Origin: Hydractinia symbiolongicarpus
Taxonomy: Eukaryota; Cnidaria; Hydrozoa; Anthoathecata; Hydractiniidae
Direction: 5' to 3'
Length of the DNA: 60,000 bases
Assembly (NCBI RefSeq): GCF_029227915.1
Contig: NC_079887.1
Coordinates: 7,504,001-7,564,000 of the forward strand
The notes below the pieces were generated by a model. The model did no database searches. It had not been told where the DNA came from and saw only the letters and a program-made list of their open reading frames with translations. Positions within the stretch are counted from its first letter, which is position 1. Each line of letters begins with the position of its first letter. Shown here in pieces: positions 56,144 through 60,000 of this stretch. A program made the position numbers and the translations under genes.

Positions 56144-56212
56144 TAAAGACAAAAAGGTAAAGTCACCTGTTAAGTCGGTGGAACACAGCCGCCATGGGCA
56201 TGGAGAGACAGA
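56144..56212 (+). CDS. Strong candidate internal exon (69 bp)
   Basis: A pyrimidine-rich tract ending TTCTACTTTATAG (56143) precedes an open stretch reading KDKKVKSPVKSVEHSRHGHG then ET, followed by a consensus donor A|GTAAGT at 56213. The exon is 69 bp (23 codons) with matching phases at both ends, so it could be included or skipped without frame change. The peptide is Lys/Ser/His-rich and likely disordered; no domain. Other exons of the gene were not located. Confidence 0.5.
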
Positions 56213-56224
56213 GTAAGTTTTTTG

Positions 56225-58030
56225 TGTTTAACATTAAATCTTAGACACAGTATTTTTTTGGCAGTAACTATCTGTGGTAAATAAAGCTTCTTGTTTTGAT
56301 TGAAACCTGGCACAAAATACTGATCTTATAAGATTTCAATGAAGATATGCGTGCCTCAGAGGCGAATAGGGTAATATGGTAAACTTTTGACAGGCGGTTA
56401 AATTTGTAACCGTTTTGGCAACATATTGCATGAAACATTTATGTTGTCTTACCGTTTTCGCCATGCTATACTAAAGGCTGGTTTAGGCTGTGTTTTTATT
56501 TAAACAAAGCTAAGGAAGTAAGTTTTTTAAAAAGTTCCAGAGCAATGTATCTGTCCTAAAGACGCTAAATTAGACAAACGACAAGACTAAGCGCTTAGCC
56601 TAGCACACAATGAGGGGTTTCTAGGTTGAAACTACGACCGACAAAAATTGCTGCAATGCTTAATTTTTTTACCATTTATTTTGACATTTATGTTGATGTT
56701 CTTATAATTCAGTCACAAACTATACTTTTTAATTTGTTTTTACATAATATTTATCGCAAAACTCACCTGTTCTTAAATCCTGATTCGTTCCTTTCTTGAT
56801 TAAAAATTTATGCAGTAGTAAACTACAAGCGAACAAGGTTTTATACCAAGTGTACTTTCGAACAATTGACTCACTTTGCGATATTTTATTGTGATGAATT
56901 TTCGCGGGGATTAAATTTTGCGATTTACCTTATCCACGAAAATCTCGCGGAAACTAATTTTTGCGAGCCATTTTCTCTCGCCGGGACTTAATTTCGCGTT
57001 TTAAATCCTTTGACTATATTTGAAACTGGCAAAATAAGATATCGGTTAATTTTTATGACGAACAGCTAAATCTATTGTCGAAATATCTCCCAAAAAATAA
57101 ATTTACAAAAGTGATATTTTTTTGTAATCGATGACTAGAGGTAGTTTATTTTTATAAAACAGATTACATCTTCTAATATTTACTCATTTTTTTATCAGAA
57201 AATGAGAGGTGACATGGAAGTAAAGAAAAGTACGCACAATTGTGGAAATGAAGATTTCAACCATAAAAATTATTCGGAAATGTTCTTATATAAATTTTGA
57301 GGATCAGAAAACTACTGAAAAGTTCCGCGTGGACAAATTTTCGCAGAAGCCTACTTTCCAGACTTTTGCGGGGACTAAATTCCGCGGATTAGCTCAAAAT
57401 CCGTGAAATTTATGGTGTTTTCTTTAAATATGAGTAGTCTTCGTTTTTATATGCACGTTAGCTCAGGTGAGAATGCTAGTTTTTAAAATTTTGATACGTT
57501 AAAAAATTATACTCAGAGAAGACGCGAGGTTTTAAACACTGATCACTTTGGCTTTGACACATCTGTCACTTAAAGTAGATGAGCTGGTTTAGTAATGGCT
57601 TATTACACCTAGCCATGGAATGAGAGTTGCGTTTTAGAATTTCGATTTCACAGCGTCATAGCTGCTCTTTTGTTATTCGTTTTTTATATGCAGAAGGTGA
57701 CGCCTCGGTTTAACATAAACTGCTTGATCAAAACATGATTACAAAATCAATGTGTTATTGCAATGCGCGAGGAGTCAACTTGATTTGATGGGATTTTCAT
57801 AAATCTTTTTCTTAATTAACTAATTATATAATTGACTTAGCACTTGCGCGTGTGTGTACCTTCCAACAAGCCTACATAAACTAAAGCGCCTGTGTAGGAG
57901 TGCTGCGGAAGTTCATGCCGTGATACGTGGTTCCCGCGACATATACCACGGACAAAGTTTATGTACCGATCTTTTAGCTCCAATGATTTTTTTTGAATTT
58001 TAACCACTTGTGTGTGGCCGTCATCACACG
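56225..58030. other. Non-coding stretch with CGCGGGGA motifs
   Basis: No gene. Between 56895 and 57420 the motif CGCGGGGAYTAAATT and partial versions (TCGCGG, TTCGCAG, CCGCGG) recur at least four times, suggesting a degenerate dispersed repeat. Confidence 0.45.
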
Positions 58031-58042
58031 CCCCAAGGCCTA

Positions 58043-58140
58043 ATTGGTTTGTGCTCTATGTCGTTCTATCTATATAACCAGGTCACCTTTCCTCAGCTGT
58101 CTGAGATCTCTCCGACACTTACTGCGCGTCGTTATGGTAG
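58043..58140 (+). promoter_or_regulatory. Promoter-like block with first-exon start
   Basis: An inverted CCAAT box (ATTGG, 58043-58047), TATATAA (58071-58077) and, about 60 bp on, ATGGTAG|GTAAGT with the ATG at 58134 and a consensus donor at 58141. Spacing is that of a classical promoter followed by a short first exon. No second exon was identified, and a minus-strand gag remnant lies just downstream, so this may also be part of a retroelement LTR. Confidence 0.35.
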
Positions 58141-58479
58141 GTAAGTATTCAAGTTTAAAGCGTTCCCAGAAATGTTGAACTATCAAGTACTTTTTTCTGC
58201 TAAATTTTTCTGAATTGTAAACGAAATCAGTTGTACTTCAGGGCTTGCTTTACCGATTAGAAAGTCGTTTCTCGTCAAAGCGTTAACGTCGTTGCATATC
58301 CGGCTAACCTACTGTTTACAATTAATTCAACTTCGACAATCATCGTCAGTAGTTTTACTGTTGGAAGCGACACTCCTTCATGGTAGAATTTAATTGGTCA
58401 TCAGGCTTCGGGGGTTATCCTTTTTCCATTTTCGTCTCCGTTATCTCTTTCTGTTTTCTTGAAACCGTCATGGGTCAGT

Positions 58480-59210
58480 GTGTAGTGTTTCCTTTTTTAT
58501 TCCTTCATGAAACATGTATCTTTCGATTTGCACTGTTTCACCACATGGTCAGTACCCAGGCATTTAACGCAAAGCTGTTGTTTTTCTACTAAGGAAACTC
58601 GTTGTTGTTCATACACTGCGCATACCTTCCAAGGTAATCGTTTTAGACAAAATTTTGGATGGTCTTTTTTCTTCTTCTTCTGGATCTTCCGTTAAAAAAT
58701 ATCGAAGTTGCCATAAACTTTTATCGGATATTAGGCTCCTTTCCTTTCTTTATGATTGGCAGGTAAGGATGTTGCATCGCCATTACCCTATCTTCCATCT
58801 ATTTTTTCAAAGTTAACGGCTTTCATGCTTCCTTTTGACGTAGCGCAACTAAAAGGTCGGACTATTTGTATTGTAACCTTTTTGGTAGTCTTCTTATCAC
58901 CTGCTGTAGGACGTCGACATTCCTGATTTCGCTGTGGTACTTCAGTCTTTCAAGATCATTTAAAGTAATCAATGACTGAATTCCCTCAGTTGAGAGTGGT
59001 CATCATCTTGAAATTGCTTTCCTTTTGTTATCTTTATAATGTGAGCTTGTGCAACTTTGATTGGTTGTACATATAAATGCTGAATCTTTTTAATGAAATC
59101 GCAAATCTCTTGAAGACACGGGGTTCTTTCATCAAGTTATGCAGCAGACAAGTAATCTTCTGTGTAGCCCAAACTGCTGGTTCATCATATACCATTTATT
59201 TAAATTTGAC
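58480..59210 (-). pseudogene. BEL/Pao-type gag remnant
   Basis: The minus strand reads, in shifting frames, QAHI.KITKGKQFQDDD-type sequence near 59030, LNDLERLKYHSEIRNVDVLQ then QVIRRLPKRLQ near 58900-58960, and zinc-knuckle sequence (QQLCVKCLGTDHVVKQCKSK, then DTC) near 58530-58590. The order matches gag of BEL/Pao-like elements. Several frameshifts and stops. It is a different copy from the element at 34.8-38 kb. LTRs were not found. Confidence 0.7.
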
Positions 59211-59214
59211 TACG

Positions 59215-60000
59215 AATTCGTTGCACAACACTTGTGATTATAAATCTTGTTGTTAACTAACTAATTATATCTACACATTCACTTGTATAGAGAAACCAGC
59301 CGGGTTAAGCCACAAGTAACTAAGTGAAACGGCGTTAAATAACCGGAGACTCCTCTGGTATAAAATAACTCCTTGGCAACTTTAGCTAAAATAAAACTCG
59401 TGATAGCAAAAACAGGCTGTTTACATTTTTTTATTTTGCAGAATATGTTTCCAAAAATGTTAAAAATATAATCGTGACACCAGACTGACCGATTAGTATG
59501 GTAAATTATGTCTCACATGGGCATAGGCGTAACATCCTTTTCCAAAAAAAAATGTTTTAACGTTTAAATAGACAGACGGGAAACAGCCGGTTGTTAACCC
59601 TAGACTGAGAAAACCGTTATCACAACTTCGGTATAAATAAGATCACAGAAAACAGCTTGTCTTCAAAATACTGCAACTAGATCTACGTTTGTAGCCATAA
59701 TCTTAAAAAAACGTGACGATATATTTATCTTAACATATGAAAATATACAGAAAATAAATTTTCCTATAGATACACAGTATGTAAAAAAAAAGTAAGGAGA
59801 CCTGCAAACCTAAAATCATTACTTCCAAACCCAAATGGACATTGTGAGCTTTTTCAGGGTTCTGCCGTGATTTTGAAATTAAGCTGCCTGAAACGAAAAC
59901 AAAGTCCGTAATATCGGTTTCTGCAGTAATTTTTCGAAACAAAGCCGCGCACAACCGTTTTAAACAGAACACGGCTTTTATTAAAGAGAAGGGATCCCTA
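59215..60000. other. Non-coding stretch to window end
   Basis: No supportable gene. An 80-codon minus frame at 59730-59972 includes a possible acceptor (TTTTCGTTTCAG) but has no recognised motif. Confidence 0.35.

Noticed and set aside
58380-58695. Plus-strand frames of 70 and 62 codons
   Set aside because: They are the reverse side of the minus-strand gag remnant with zinc knuckles.

Overview
The window is AT-rich eukaryotic DNA from an animal genome, dominated by mobile elements. The mixture seen here (Helitrons, a Penelope-like element with a hammerhead motif, a split-direct-repeat tyrosine-recombinase retrotransposon, BEL/Pao elements, piggyBac-like MITEs, tRNA-headed SINEs, and an RT plus endonuclease LINE whose sequence resembles LINE copies I recall from corals and hydrozoans) fits an invertebrate, most likely a cnidarian. 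That assignment is inference; no ribosomal, mitochondrial or diagnostic host gene is present. No bacterial genes, CRISPR array or tRNA gene was found.

Layout. 1-5 kb: non-coding DNA with a 51-bp tandem repeat, then a frameshifted pogo/jerky-type transposase with a C-terminal PHD-like zinc finger. 6.5-9.6 kb: the 3' end of one Helitron runs directly into a second, and the second is interrupted by a very fresh 5'-truncated LINE with an intact 732-codon frame, a poly-A tail and a 15-bp target duplication. 9.9-12.3 kb: a decayed minus-strand coding remnant split by a 1.85-kb non-coding transposon with 31/32-bp inverted ends and TTAT duplications. 13.9-16.9 kb: a dead autonomous Helitron (69-bp N-terminal repeats, HUH Rep, Pif1-type helicase). 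17.1-22 kb: several short, well-bounded coding-like exons, possibly one host gene, with Helitron debris and a Penelope-like element between them. 22.7-30.2 kb: two diverged copies of a ~1-kb sequence, two tRNA-headed SINEs and a candidate single-exon gene for a small secreted protein. 31.9-38 kb: an LTR-retrotransposon gag remnant and an internally deleted BEL/Pao element, both on the minus strand. 40.5-46 kb: a small Tc1/mariner-type MITE and a tyrosine-recombinase retrotransposon with A1...B1-A2-B2 terminal repeats, itself interrupted by a tRNA-headed insertion. 46.2-50.5 kb: four Helitrons head-to-tail on the minus strand. 51.3-54.6 kb: piggyBac-like MITEs with G/C homopolymers and two mini-Helitrons in tandem. 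55.3-60 kb: an inverted-repeat element, one strong internal exon, a promoter-like block and a BEL/Pao gag remnant.

How the parts relate. The dead Helitron and the many short Helitrons could be autonomous source and passenger, although no shared termini were found to prove it. The pogo-type transposase and the 156-bp TA-flanked MITE could be similarly related. Nested insertions give relative ages: the LINE is younger than the Helitron it splits, the tRNA-headed insert is younger than the tyrosine-recombinase element, and the TTAT transposon is younger than the coding remnant. Host coding content is sparse; the best host candidates are the secreted-protein gene at 26.1 kb and the exons at 18.7, 19.9, 21.9 and 56.1 kb.
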